Assembly (NCBI GenBank): GCA_041485385.1
Contig: JBGPJM010000008.1
Coordinates: 1-52,850 of the forward strand
Reading direction: 5' to 3'
DNA length: 52,850 bases
From: JBGPJM01 sp041485385
Lineage (GTDB): Bacteria; Planctomycetota; Phycisphaerae; Phycisphaerales; UBA1924
A program made the position numbers and the translations under genes. The notes under the pieces are model-generated. The model was not told where the DNA came from. It ran no database searches and worked only from the letters and a program-made list of their open reading frames with translations. Numbering within the stretch: the stretch's first letter is position 1; each line of letters opens with the position of its first letter. Shown piece by piece: positions 15,346-24,536 of this stretch.

Positions 15346-16653
15346 ATGACACCACGACGACCCACTCGGCAGATCAACGTCGGCAACGCCCGGACCGGAA
15401 TCATCAAGATCGGCGGCGGAGTGCCGGACCGGAGCGGCAACCCGACCACGCCGGCCCCGGTGGCGGTGCAGACCATGACCGCCGGGTACACGTACGAGAT
15501 CGACAAGTGCGTGGCGGAGATCAACAAGCTCGCCGCGGCGGGGGCCGACATCGTACGGGTCGCGGTGCCGGAGAAGAAGGACACCGAGGCGCTGAAGGAG
15601 ATCATCAACCAGACGCGGGTGCCGATCGTCGCGGACGTGCACTTCCACTTCAAGCGGGCACTGGAGGCGGTGGAGGCGGGGGTGCACAAAATCCGGCTCA
15701 ACCCGGGGAACATCACCGAGCGCGACCAGGTGAACCCCGTCATCGACGCGTGCAAGGCCGCCGGGATCCCGATCCGCGTGGGCGTGAACGAGGGATCGAT
15801 CATCGAGCGGCGCGACAAGCAGAAGCGGATGAAGGAGCTGGGCGCGGTCTTCAGCGATCACAAGCACGGCTACCTGCTGGCGATCATGATCACCAAGCTC
15901 GAGGAGTACCTCGACATCTTCTACGAGAAGGACTTCCACGACATCTGCATCAGCGCCAAGTCGATGGACACGCAGATCGTGATCGACGCCTACACCGAGA
16001 TCGCCAGGCGTTTCGACCACCCGCTGCACCTGGGCGTGACGCACGCAGGGCCGAAGGAGACGGGAACGATCCGGAGCGTGGTGGCCCTGGGCGGGCTGCT
16101 GATCAACGGGATCGGGGAGACCATCCGCATCAGCTATGCCAACGACCCGATTTACGAGGTGCAGGACGGGCTGGAGCTGCTCTACTGCCTGGGGCTACGC
16201 GAGCGCATCGGGGTCGACCTCATCGCCTGCCCGACGTGCGGGCGAATCCAGGTGGACCTCTTCACGCTGATCCAGGACGTGCGCAAGGCGCTGGCAGAGA
16301 AGATCAAGGTGCCGATGAAGGTGGCGGTGATGGGGTGCATTGTCAACGGCCCCGGCGAGGCCGAGGGCGCCGACGTGGCCGTCTTCGCCGGCGATCGGCG
16401 CGGCATCATCTACGTGCAGGGCCAGAAGGTCGCCAACGTGACCGAGGAGGAGATCCTCGACAGGCTGCTGGCCGAGTGCCTGGCCTTCCAGGACAAGGTC
16501 CGGCGCGGCGAGGCCAAGCTCGGGGAGAAGAAAGTCGAGATCATCCCGCCCGACCCGATCGGGGAGCTGGGGTCCGGGTTCGAGAAGATCGCGGCGGGGA
16601 ACGTCGAGAAGCGCCCGACGGGGATGTCGCCCCTGACGGTCGGGCGCACCTGA
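15346..16653 (+). CDS. ispG: 4-hydroxy-3-methylbut-2-enyl diphosphate synthase IspG
   Basis: A 435-residue GcpE/IspG. It converts methylerythritol cyclodiphosphate to HMBPP, the penultimate MEP-pathway step, using a [4Fe-4S] cluster. Cluster ligands are visible as C295, C298 (IACPTCGR), C331 and E338 (GCIVNGPGEAE). The TIM-barrel half has TRVPIVADVHFHFKRAL and KIRLNPGNI. Length is slightly above the ~370 of E. coli because of loops and a C-terminal tail, but it lacks the large insert of plant-type enzymes. ispH, the next enzyme, is at 43.3 kb in this window. The ATG follows a TACAAT box closely, so the mRNA may be leaderless. Confidence 0.97.
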   Translation: MTPRRPTRQINVGNARTGIIKIGGGVPDRSGNPTTPAPVAVQTMTAGYTYEIDKCVAEINKLAAAGADIVRVAVPEKKDTEALKEIINQTRVPIVADVHFHFKRALEAVEAGVHKIRLNPGNITERDQVNPVIDACKAAGIPIRVGVNEGSIIERRDKQKRMKELGAVFSDHKHGYLLAIMITKLEEYLDIFYEKDFHDICISAKSMDTQIVIDAYTEIARRFDHPLHLGVTHAGPKETGTIRSVVALGGLLINGIGETIRISYANDPIYEVQDGLELLYCLGLRERIGVDLIACPTCGRIQVDLFTLIQDVRKALAEKIKVPMKVAVMGCIVNGPGEAEGADVAVFAGDRRGIIYVQGQKVANVTEEEILDRLLAECLAFQDKVRRGEAKLGEKKVEIIPPDPIGELGSGFEKIAAGNVEKRPTGMSPLTVGRT

Positions 16654-16708
16654 TCGTCCACGGCGGTCTGGAGAACGATCGCCAGGGCGTGGGACCCCTG
16701 GGGGCGGT

Positions 16709-18091
16709 TCACCTCGCCTGCTGCTTGGCGATCTTGATCTGGCGCTGGATCTGGTTCTTCAGCATCTCGCGGGTGGTCTTGACCTGCGCGGGGGTGAGGC
16801 CGGTCTTCTTCAGGTCCACGACGATGGCGGCGAACCACTGCACCCCGCTCTCCTTGTAGCCGAATCGCTCGGTCAGTCGCTGCTCCATGTCGGGGAGATG
16901 GCCGGCGCCGTAGATGATCGCGATATCCTTGTGGGGCGGCCGCTCCTTGAGCGCCTGGTCAAGGTCGTCCATGACGACCTGGTTGCGATCCTTGATGATC
17001 ACGTTCAGCATGGCCCCCATGCCGCCGGGCATCGCGCCCAGCAGCTCGTCGGCGTTGGCGAGCATGTCGACCATCATCATCTTGCCCATTGCCTGCACGC
17101 TCGGGAAGAGACTGATGATCTTCAGGATTACGCCCGCAAACTTGGCCGAGAACGAGCTTCCGTCGAGCATCTGGAAGAGCTGCCCGCTCTCCGCCCCGGC
17201 CTTGTCGAGTCGCTCCTGCACCTGGTCGACGGAGAGGTCACTGTTCCGCCAGTTGGGCTTGTTGTGGTCCATCGCGTCGAGCTGGAAGACCAGGCCCAGC
17301 GCGTTGGCCAGCAGTGTCTGGATCCCTTCCCCGCCCTCCTCGACCTCGCCCTCGGCAAGCGGGTCCTGGCCGGAGAGCCTGATGTCGCTGTCGCCCCCCT
17401 CGCCCCCCGGCTTCCCGTCGGCCCCGAGGCTGGTGAGCTCGAACGGATCAGGGGGAGCCGCGGGCAGCGCCGCCCCGGGCGCCGGCTTCTCGAGCGCCTC
17501 GGGCTTCACCGTGTAGGCGATCTCGTTCCCCCACGCGTCCTTCAGCGAGCCCTCGATGAGCTTGCCGATCCTCGTGCCGGATCCCTCGACGACGGCCGCG
17601 AGAGACTCGGGATACGCCTTCCTCTTGAGCCGGTACTTCTCGATGCAGGTGGCGAGAAAGCGGATGCGCCGGGTCGTCGCGGCGGCCTTGTCTTCGTCTG
17701 TCTCCGTCGCCAACTCGTGGTCGAGCCGGCCTGCCCCCGGCGGTTTCACACCCTCGAAGAGAACGACCTCCTTGGCGTCAAGGAACGCCTGGAGCTCTTT
17801 GTAGAACGACCGGTCGGCGATGTGCACGGCGCCGGCGAGATAGACGGTGGGACCGTCGCCGGCCTGCGGCACGTAGGAGTGGACGGCCATCTCCAGCTTG
17901 AGCGTCTGCTTCTCGTCGTCCTCGACCACGCGGGCATAGCGGGACGAGACTGTCGCGGCGGGCTCCGCCTTGACGGCGGGAGCGCCGTTCTGGGCACGCG
18001 CGACCGGGCCAAGCGGAGCGAGGCCGATGAGGAGGCCGGCGAGCGATCCATACACAAGGCGGTGGCGACTAATCATGGTCGATTGTCTCAT
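16709..18091 (-). CDS. TraB/GumN-like protein with an embedded GspG-like domain
   Basis: A 460-residue exported protein: a signal peptide (LVYGSLAGLLIGLAPLGPVARAQ) is followed by a TraB-type N-terminal motif TVYLAGAVHIADRSFYKELQ (82-101) with VVLFEGV, and the paired C-terminal motif AIIYGAGHLPDMEQRL (392-407). Between them, residues 137-243 look like the soluble part of a major type II pseudopilin: an amphipathic helix with IEKYRLKRKAYPESL, then DAWGNEIAYTV, then the calcium-loop signature SLGADGKPGGEGGDSDI (221-237). TraB/GumN proteins are putative metal-dependent hydrolases of uncertain substrate. I chose the first ATG at 18091; 18076 is equally possible and neither has a clear Shine-Dalgarno site. 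Confidence 0.78.
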   Translation of the reverse strand: MRQSTMISRHRLVYGSLAGLLIGLAPLGPVARAQNGAPAVKAEPAATVSSRYARVVEDDEKQTLKLEMAVHSYVPQAGDGPTVYLAGAVHIADRSFYKELQAFLDAKEVVLFEGVKPPGAGRLDHELATETDEDKAAATTRRIRFLATCIEKYRLKRKAYPESLAAVVEGSGTRIGKLIEGSLKDAWGNEIAYTVKPEALEKPAPGAALPAAPPDPFELTSLGADGKPGGEGGDSDIRLSGQDPLAEGEVEEGGEGIQTLLANALGLVFQLDAMDHNKPNWRNSDLSVDQVQERLDKAGAESGQLFQMLDGSSFSAKFAGVILKIISLFPSVQAMGKMMMVDMLANADELLGAMPGGMGAMLNVIIKDRNQVVMDDLDQALKERPPHKDIAIIYGAGHLPDMEQRLTERFGYKESGVQWFAAIVVDLKKTGLTPAQVKTTREMLKNQIQRQIKIAKQQAR

Positions 18092-18225
18092 GGCTGGAGG
18101 GCTCTGGCCCGCGCCGTGGGGGCTTGGGGGGCATGGGGGGCGGGATGAACTCGTTACGCCGGTAGTACCGCCGGGAGGATTCTTCGGTTCGAGCGTTCGT
18201 GTGTTCCACGGAAATGTCCCGAGGG

Positions 18226-20535
18226 CTACACGGTCGCCCGGGAGAAGCCGGCACGGTCGCTCCAGCCGCGCCTGACCTCGGCGATGAGGCGCCCCGCAAA
18301 CCGGGCGGCCCTCTCGCGGACAGCGTCGTCCGGGTCGGATTCGATGACCTGCGCCAGGCGTCCGGCCAGGTGGTCGCCCCAACGGCTCGCGAGGCGTCCA
18401 CCGGGGGCCGCGGCCAGGCGCTCGGCCAGCCACAAGCCGGCGATGCGGTGCTCGCAGCGGTCGTCGGCGATCATACGGACCAGCGCCTCCATGCCTGCTT
18501 CCACCAGATCGACCCCCCCACCGCCGACCGGCGCAGCGGCGCCCGGCCCGTCCGCCTGCATGAGCGCCCACGCCGCACCCGCGCAGACGCGGTGGTGCCG
18601 ATCGCCCTTGAGCTCGAGGATCGTCGTCGCCAGCCAGCCCGGAGCGCCGATCCCGCCACGCCGTCGCGCCCGGCGGCACAGCCCCTCCAGAGCGTTGGCA
18701 CGCACGCGGTCGTCGGTGTGCGTCAGACAAGCCCGCAGCGCGGCCTCGGCGGCCTCGGTCATCAACTCGCTCAGCGCCGCGGCGGCCGTGGCGACGAGAC
18801 GCTCCATCCCCTCCGTGACGCCGCCGGGCTTGGCGCAGGCGATCCTCAGAAGCTCGAGTTCGACGTCCCCGACGGAGCGGAGCACGACGGCCATACGGAT
18901 GGCCACGATTCGGGACGCGACCGGGCCGGCGCCAACGCTCTCGCGCAGACGCGCGATGAACACGTCGGGGCTGCCGCGCAGCAGCCGATGGGCCGCGAGG
19001 CGGCCGGCGGGTGTCGCCGCGTCCCAGGCGCCACCGATTCGCCCACATAGATCATCGGAAACCGCGCGCACAACGTCGTGCGGCGACCGCGCCAGCCGCT
19101 CCAGCACCCGCGCCGCCGCGTCGTCACCGATCAGTGCGCCCCGCCGGCGGGAGAGCGTGAAGATGGCGGTGCGCGCAACACGCGCCTCCTCGTCGAAGCA
19201 CAGGTCCACAACGCACCCCTGCCCACGGGCGCCGGGCCGGTCGGCGGCCGCCAGGCGGGCAAGCGACCTCGCGGCGCTGTGCCGCACCGCGGCCGACTCG
19301 TCGCCCAGCAGGAGCGCCACGGCCTGGTCGTGCAGCTTCGGCGGCATCGGCACGGATTCCAGCCAGGTCGCCAGCCCCGAGCGGGCCTCGATGGTCATTC
19401 CCGCCAGCGCCCGCGCACCGGGCACGGCCCCGCCGCCCTTGAGCCACTTGGCGGGCATCACGACGCACCGCAGCGCCTCTAGCCGGGCCGGGTTCGCCAG
19501 CAGGTGCGCGCGCGAAAGGACCTCCTCGTGCTCCTGCACCGTTGCGGCGCGGATGAGCCTGTCGCGGCAGGCGCCGGCCAGCGCCGGCACACGCAGCCAC
19601 ACCAGCGCGCACATCCGCATGCTCGCATCCTCGGATCGGCGGATGACCGAGCGCATCAGGTGGTGCACCGGGTGATCGGCCTCCTTGAGCCAGGATCGCA
19701 GCGGCTCTCCCACTTCGGCGAGCAGCGCGGCCGAGCCGATCAGGCGCCCGACCGCGAGCAGCGCGCCCGGCCGGCGATGCTCCGGGTAATCAATCGCGGC
19801 CTGCGCGATCACGCGCTCGGCCGTCTCGCGGAAGCCGGCCGGTCGTGGGTGACCGGTATGGCGATCCTCCACCTTCGCGAGCCGGACGAGCGCCGACTCC
19901 GCCGCCCTCGCAACGCCCGGCTGTGGGTCGCGGAGCATCGATGGGAGCGCCCGCATCAACATCGGCTCGCCAGAAGCCACGGCGAACATCGCCGCGGATC
20001 GACGTACGTCGGGACGCTGGTCATCGATGAGAATCTGGGCAACCTGCGCCCATCTCGCGGCCCCCACGCTGAGCGTGGCTTCGCGAGCCTCATCGGGCAG
20101 TTTCACCCAATGTCGGGCGAGTTCGGTCAAGGCGGGGACGCCTCGGGCACCCGCGGCGATGTCGACCAGCTGAGCGGCGAAAACGCTGGCGTCTGAATAC
20201 GAACAGCGGGTGAGCAAGTCTCCCAGCTCCGCCGCGCGGGCACGCCGACCGAACTTCGGAAGCTTGCCAAAGCCCCGGGCCAGCCAACCCTTCCTGCGAG
20301 TCGGCGGACTCACCGGCGCGCAACCGACAGCTTTCTGGGAAACTATCGGTATCGAGCGCAACCGCTGGAACCACAACCGCTTGGGTGCGGATTCATTCGG
20401 GGCCGCAGGGGTTGGGCCTCTTTCTTGGAACTTTTTGCTTGCCCGCGGGTTCATAGCTTTGAACAATGACTTGTATCGGGCCTCGGCCGCCCGATCGGTG
20501 AGGATCGACCTACCCTGCGGGCCCTGCTCGGACAT
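18226..20535 (-). CDS. HEAT-like repeat protein, 769 aa
   Basis: A long soluble helical-repeat protein. After a basic, proline-containing N-terminus (residues 1-100) come many ~35-residue repeats with the HEAT signature of a hydrophobic helix followed by D-x-x-V-R, for example DDQRPDVRRSAAMFAVAS, RDPQPGVARAAESALVRLA, DESAAVRHSAARSLARLA, THTDDRVRANALEGL and ESDPDDAVRERAARFAGRL. HEAT arrays bind other proteins; no partner is evident. No signal peptide or membrane helix is seen, and the W-free leader argues for a cytoplasmic site. It is divergent from the 181-residue conserved gene with 58 bp between their start codons. Confidence 0.75.
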   Translation of the reverse strand: MSEQGPQGRSILTDRAAEARYKSLFKAMNPRASKKFQERGPTPAAPNESAPKRLWFQRLRSIPIVSQKAVGCAPVSPPTRRKGWLARGFGKLPKFGRRARAAELGDLLTRCSYSDASVFAAQLVDIAAGARGVPALTELARHWVKLPDEAREATLSVGAARWAQVAQILIDDQRPDVRRSAAMFAVASGEPMLMRALPSMLRDPQPGVARAAESALVRLAKVEDRHTGHPRPAGFRETAERVIAQAAIDYPEHRRPGALLAVGRLIGSAALLAEVGEPLRSWLKEADHPVHHLMRSVIRRSEDASMRMCALVWLRVPALAGACRDRLIRAATVQEHEEVLSRAHLLANPARLEALRCVVMPAKWLKGGGAVPGARALAGMTIEARSGLATWLESVPMPPKLHDQAVALLLGDESAAVRHSAARSLARLAAADRPGARGQGCVVDLCFDEEARVARTAIFTLSRRRGALIGDDAAARVLERLARSPHDVVRAVSDDLCGRIGGAWDAATPAGRLAAHRLLRGSPDVFIARLRESVGAGPVASRIVAIRMAVVLRSVGDVELELLRIACAKPGGVTEGMERLVATAAAALSELMTEAAEAALRACLTHTDDRVRANALEGLCRRARRRGGIGAPGWLATTILELKGDRHHRVCAGAAWALMQADGPGAAAPVGGGGVDLVEAGMEALVRMIADDRCEHRIAGLWLAERLAAAPGGRLASRWGDHLAGRLAQVIESDPDDAVRERAARFAGRLIAEVRRGWSDRAGFSRATV

Positions 20536-20593
20536 ACCGGTTTTCTCTGGCGGCGCTCAACACTTTCCGTACCACGAGCGTAAGGAAAAGGCG

Positions 20594-21139
20594 ATGAACA
20601 TCCCGGCGAAATCGAACAGCCTGCAAACATACCAGCTCCTGCTTTATCGGCGGGCGTTGCACCCCGAGCTCTTCCAGCTCAAGGCACGCCGAACGCTCTC
20701 GCATAACGGGTATGAGTTCGAGGCTTGGATCATGCCGGGGGCTCACCTGCTCCGGTTCCAGATTCCCGGTGTGTGTGCCTCTGAGCTGGTCACCGACCAG
20801 AACTCGGGCCTCCCAACCGAAGGGGCCGTGACGAGTTTCCCTTGCGCGGGGGAGCATGAGTTCGAGTACCGGTTCGATCCGGGTCGGGTGAAGTACGTCG
20901 TGTCGGTGCAGACGGAAACGCTGACGGACAACCTGTACGCCGCGACGTACCTGGAAATGCTCGATTTCGCAGAAGAGACCGAGTCCCTCGTGCACAAGTG
21001 GACGGACCACGACGGCGGCAAGTGCCTGTCCCTGCTGGATATCCAACGGATGACACGCGAGGTGCACGCGCAGAGCTACCACCTGATCGCCCAGTGCGGC
21101 CTTGTGCTGCGGACGCAGACGATCTTCGAGAACGTTTGA
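20594..21139 (+). CDS. Conserved hypothetical protein, 181 aa
   Basis: A well-formed gene with AAGGAAAAGG directly upstream of the ATG. The product has no signal peptide or membrane helix. Its sequence is compact and looks conserved: LQTYQLLLYRRALHPELFQL, CAGEHEFEYRF, VQTETLTDNLYAATYLEMLDF, LSLLDIQRMTREVHAQSYHL and a C-terminal VLRTQTIFE. This resembles a planctomycete family sometimes placed with DUF2617-type proteins, but I am not certain of that assignment and no function is known. Acidic and aromatic residues dominate the second half. It is followed by a hairpin that may end transcription and lies upstream of ileS. Confidence 0.75.
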   Translation: MNIPAKSNSLQTYQLLLYRRALHPELFQLKARRTLSHNGYEFEAWIMPGAHLLRFQIPGVCASELVTDQNSGLPTEGAVTSFPCAGEHEFEYRFDPGRVKYVVSVQTETLTDNLYAATYLEMLDFAEETESLVHKWTDHDGGKCLSLLDIQRMTREVHAQSYHLIAQCGLVLRTQTIFENV

Positions 21140-21221
21140 CCCACCCTGCCTGCAAGTCGCCCGCGGTCACCTCGTGACCTTGAAGCCAGGCTCTTGCGTG
21201 GCCGTTGAACGTGGCCGCTTG

Positions 21222-21240
21222 ACCCACCCAGTCAGTGGGT
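21222..21240 (+). terminator. Possible terminator after the 181-aa gene
   Basis: ACCCAC-CCAGTCA-GTGGGT, a 6-bp stem with a 7-nt loop, followed by TACGCTCTCTT. The weak T-run makes this tentative. Confidence 0.4.
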
Positions 21241-21298
21241 TACGCTCTCTTGGAGGTTCCCGTGCCGCACCCGCCTGTTCGTATCGCCGAGAAGATTA

Positions 21299-21379
21299 CC
21301 AAGCCCCGCTGAGGGGCCAGGTCGCGGCCGTGGACTCGCAAAGATCACCGTGCCCGTGACTGGTCCCCCAAGCGGGGCT
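21299..21379 (+). ncRNA. Structured RNA candidate upstream of ileS
   Basis: Arms AGCCCCGCT (from 21302) and AGCGGGGCT (ending 21379) pair perfectly, and directly inside them GGGGCCAG pairs with CTGGTCCCC with one bulged base. The ~40-nt apical part can form smaller stems. The whole is an ~80-nt rod ending about 110 nt before the ileS start. It could be an ileS leader element or an independent small RNA. No T-box sequence is recognisable. Confidence 0.4.
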
Positions 21380-21487
21380 GCGTCGTTCTGACGCCCGCTG
21401 CACACCCTTCCCGATACCATCGTGCGTTCAGTGCCTCGATCCTCACCCGTAGCCGGCCCCACGCCGCCGGGCCAGGGAGTCACGTTC

Positions 21488-24400
21488 ATGACCGGTCCAA
21501 CCACCCCCAACCCGACCGTTCCCTCAGCCGGTGCTGACCGAGGCGAGGCGGCGGGCAAGAAGACCTACAAGGACACGCTGAACCTGCCCAGGACGTCGTT
21601 CGCGATGAAGGCGAACCTGGTGCAGAACGAGCCGGCCAGCCTGAAGCGGTGGGCGGCCATGGATCTGTACCAGAGAGTCCGCGAAACGGGCGTCGGCAAG
21701 AAACCGTTCGTGTTCCACGACGGCCCGCCTTATGCCAACGGGTCGATCCACCTCGGGCACATGCTCAACAAGTGCCTGAAGGACTTCGTGGTTCGCTGCC
21801 GCACCATGGCGGGGTACGACTGCGCCTTCGTTCCGGGATGGGACTGCCACGGCCTGCCGATCGAGCACAAGGTGATGCTCGAGCTCCAGGAATCGGGGAA
21901 GCTGGACAAGCTGAACTCGCTGTCGGAGGGGGACCGGAAGATGGCGATCCGGCGGGAGTGCCGCAAATACGCGGAGAAATACCACAAGCTGCACACCCAG
22001 CAGATGACGCGCCTGCTGACGCTGGCGGACTACGCGCACCCCTACCTGACGATGTCGCCGGACTACGAGGGGGCGACGCTGGAGGTGCTGGCCGGCCTGG
22101 TGGAGCAGGGGCTGGTGTACCGGGCGATCAAGCCGGTGCACTGGTCGATCGCCAACGAAACGGCGCTCGCGGAGGCGGAGCTGGAATACAAGGACCGCGA
22201 GGATATCTCGGTGTACGTGGATCTGGAGGCCAGGAACGCCGACGCCGTGTACGACGCCTTCTCGTTGCCGCGCCAGGAGGACGACGAGGACGAGGACGAA
22301 GGCCGCCTCGCCCGCCCCCGCCAGGCCCCGACGTTCATGATCTGGACGACGACGCCGTGGACGCTCCCGGCGAACGTCGCGGTGGCGGTGCACCCCGAGT
22401 ACGACTACGCGCTGGTGCGGGTCGATGGGAACGTGACCGTGATCGCGGCGAGCCTCGTCGAGCAGGTGACCAGGGCCGCGAAGGCCGAAGAGGTCCAGGT
22501 GCTGGCGACGACCAAGGGGGCGAACCTGCTGGGTCTGCGGTACCGGCACCCGTTCCTGGACACGGCGCCGGCGTGCGGCCTCGGGCACGCCTGCGACGCG
22601 ATGAAAGTGTGGTCGCTGGTGGCGGCCGAATACGTCACACTCGAGGACGGCACGGGGCTGGTCCACACGGCCCCCGGGCACGGCACCGAGGACTACCAGA
22701 CGGGCCTTCGCGAAGGGCTGCCGGTCTATTGCCCCGTGAAGCACGACGGCACCTACGACGACACCGTCCCCGAGTGGCTGCGCGGCATGAACGTCTTCAC
22801 GGCCAACGCCGAGGTCACGCGCCGGCTGCGCGAGAGCGGGCACCTGTTCTACGAGCACACCTTCACGCACAGCTACCCGCACGACTGGCGGAGCAAAACG
22901 CCTGTAATCTTCCGCTGCACCGAGCAGTGGTTCGTGAGCGTCGACGGGAAGCACCATCGCCCCGCACCCACCGACGGTGTTCCGCACGACTCGAACCGCG
23001 GCCACCTGGGGATGGGCCGGAACCTGCGGGAGATGGCCCTCGAGGCGGCCCGGGAGGGCGGAGCCGTGCGGTTCGTGCCCGAGTGGGGCCGCAACCGCAT
23101 GCGCGGCATGCTGGAGTCGCGCCCCGATTGGTGCATCTCGCGCCAGCGTGCGTGGGGCCTGCCGATCCCGGCGTTCTTCACACCCGACGGCACGTGCCTG
23201 ATGACCCCTGCGTCGGTGCGCGCGGTGGCCAGAGTCTTCCGCGAGAAGGGTTCGGACGCCTGGTTCACGCTTGCGCCCGCCGACCTGCTCAGGCATTACG
23301 ACGCGAAGTCCGATCCGGATGCTCCCTCAGCCCTCAGCACTCCGCACTCAGCGCTCAATAAGGGCGGCGACATCCTCGATGTGTGGTTCGAGTCGGGCTC
23401 GTCGTGGAACGCCGTGCTGCGCGAGCGCGGTTTGGGATATCCCGCGGACCTCTACCTGGAAGGCTCCGACCAGCACCGCGGCTGGTTCCAGCTTTCGCTC
23501 CTGCCCGCGCTGGGCGTGACAGGGCAGCCGCCGTACAAGACGCTCCTCACGCACGGGTTCATGGTGAACAAGGAGGGACGGAAGCTCAGCAAGTCCAAGG
23601 GGGACACGATCGAGGATCTCTTCCAGGAGTTCGGTGTCGATGTGCTGCGGTGGTGGGTGTCGTCGCTGAGCTACGACAACGACATCAAGGTCGATGAGGA
23701 GTTCTTCAAGGTCGCGGGCGAGAGCTACCGCAAGGTGCGCAACACGCTGCGGTTCATGCTGAGCAACCTCGACGACTACGCCCCCGGCCCGGCGGGCCAG
23801 CCCGGGGACATGCCCCCCACTTCGCTGGATGCGTGGGTGCTGAGCGAGTACGACACGCTCGCCGGCGCAGCGGTGCGGGCCTACGAGGAGTACGACTTCC
23901 GGACCGTGAACTCCCTGTGCTACGACTTCTGCAACCACACGCTCTCGGCCGTGTACCTGGCGGCGGTCAAGGATCGGCTCTACTGCGACAGAGCCGACTC
24001 GGCGCGCCGGCGACGGACGCAGGCGACGCTCTGGAGGCTGACCGATGGGCTGTGCCGGCTGCTCGCGCCGGTCATGTGCCACACCGCCGACGAGGCGTAC
24101 CGCGCGCTCTGCAAGGCCGACGACAAGAACCCGAGCCACGCCGACCGGTGCGTGCATCTCCAGCCGTTCATCACCGGCTACGGCGTGAAGACCGACCCGG
24201 CCTGGGGCCAGGTCATGGGCCTTCGCGAGAAGGCGCAGGCCAGGCTCGAGGAGGCCAAGGCAGCGCTGGGAGTCGAGAACCCGCTGGACGCCGGCGTGGT
24301 GTACCCCGACCCCAGGGGTGCGCTCTCCGCGTTCGACCCCGCCGACCTCGCGGACGTCCTGGGCGTCAGCCGCGCGACGATCGACCCCGCGGCCACCGAG

Positions 24401-24529
24401 CCCCGCGTGTTGGACCTGCGCGCCGAGCCGCGCTGCGAGCGGTCGTGGAAACGCGACGGAACAGTGAGGCCGCGGCGCGACGGCGGGATGCTGAGCGAGA
24501 GGGATGCGGAGGCGCTGGGGATAGGATGA
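21488..24529 (+). CDS. ileS: Isoleucyl-tRNA synthetase
   Basis: A 1013-residue class Ia synthetase that charges tRNA-Ile. The HIGH motif is HLGH (88-91) in PYANGSIHLGHMLNK; the KMSKS loop is KLSKS (699-703). The editing domain has TTPWTLPANVAVAV and GTGLVHTAPGHGTEDY; IleRS-type DILDVWFESGSSW precedes the HRGWFQ motif. Two oddities: a 13-residue low-complexity insert around residues 612-625 (PSALSTPHSALN) encoded by a CTCAGCACT micro-repeat, and a C-terminal zinc knuckle with only one of four cysteines (C983, S986, S1003, D1006). The ATG at 21488 has AGGGAG 9 nt upstream; an in-frame GTG at 21422 lacks homology support. Confidence 0.96.
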   Translation: MTGPTTPNPTVPSAGADRGEAAGKKTYKDTLNLPRTSFAMKANLVQNEPASLKRWAAMDLYQRVRETGVGKKPFVFHDGPPYANGSIHLGHMLNKCLKDFVVRCRTMAGYDCAFVPGWDCHGLPIEHKVMLELQESGKLDKLNSLSEGDRKMAIRRECRKYAEKYHKLHTQQMTRLLTLADYAHPYLTMSPDYEGATLEVLAGLVEQGLVYRAIKPVHWSIANETALAEAELEYKDREDISVYVDLEARNADAVYDAFSLPRQEDDEDEDEGRLARPRQAPTFMIWTTTPWTLPANVAVAVHPEYDYALVRVDGNVTVIAASLVEQVTRAAKAEEVQVLATTKGANLLGLRYRHPFLDTAPACGLGHACDAMKVWSLVAAEYVTLEDGTGLVHTAPGHGTEDYQTGLREGLPVYCPVKHDGTYDDTVPEWLRGMNVFTANAEVTRRLRESGHLFYEHTFTHSYPHDWRSKTPVIFRCTEQWFVSVDGKHHRPAPTDGVPHDSNRGHLGMGRNLREMALEAAREGGAVRFVPEWGRNRMRGMLESRPDWCISRQRAWGLPIPAFFTPDGTCLMTPASVRAVARVFREKGSDAWFTLAPADLLRHYDAKSDPDAPSALSTPHSALNKGGDILDVWFESGSSWNAVLRERGLGYPADLYLEGSDQHRGWFQLSLLPALGVTGQPPYKTLLTHGFMVNKEGRKLSKSKGDTIEDLFQEFGVDVLRWWVSSLSYDNDIKVDEEFFKVAGESYRKVRNTLRFMLSNLDDYAPGPAGQPGDMPPTSLDAWVLSEYDTLAGAAVRAYEEYDFRTVNSLCYDFCNHTLSAVYLAAVKDRLYCDRADSARRRRTQATLWRLTDGLCRLLAPVMCHTADEAYRALCKADDKNPSHADRCVHLQPFITGYGVKTDPAWGQVMGLREKAQARLEEAKAALGVENPLDAGVVYPDPRGALSAFDPADLADVLGVSRATIDPAATEPRVLDLRAEPRCERSWKRDGTVRPRRDGGMLSERDAEALGIG
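23321..23360 (+). repeat. CTCAGCACT micro-repeat inside ileS
   Basis: Short imperfect copies of CTCAGCACTC / GCACTCAGC, in frame, between HYDAKSDP and KGGDILDVWFESG. Confidence 0.65.
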
Positions 24530-24536
24530 ATCCGAG

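Noticed and set aside
21299..21379. T-box riboswitch or 6S RNA
   Set aside because: No T-box sequence or specifier-loop pattern is visible, and the rod lacks a clear central 6S bubble; kept only as an unnamed structure.
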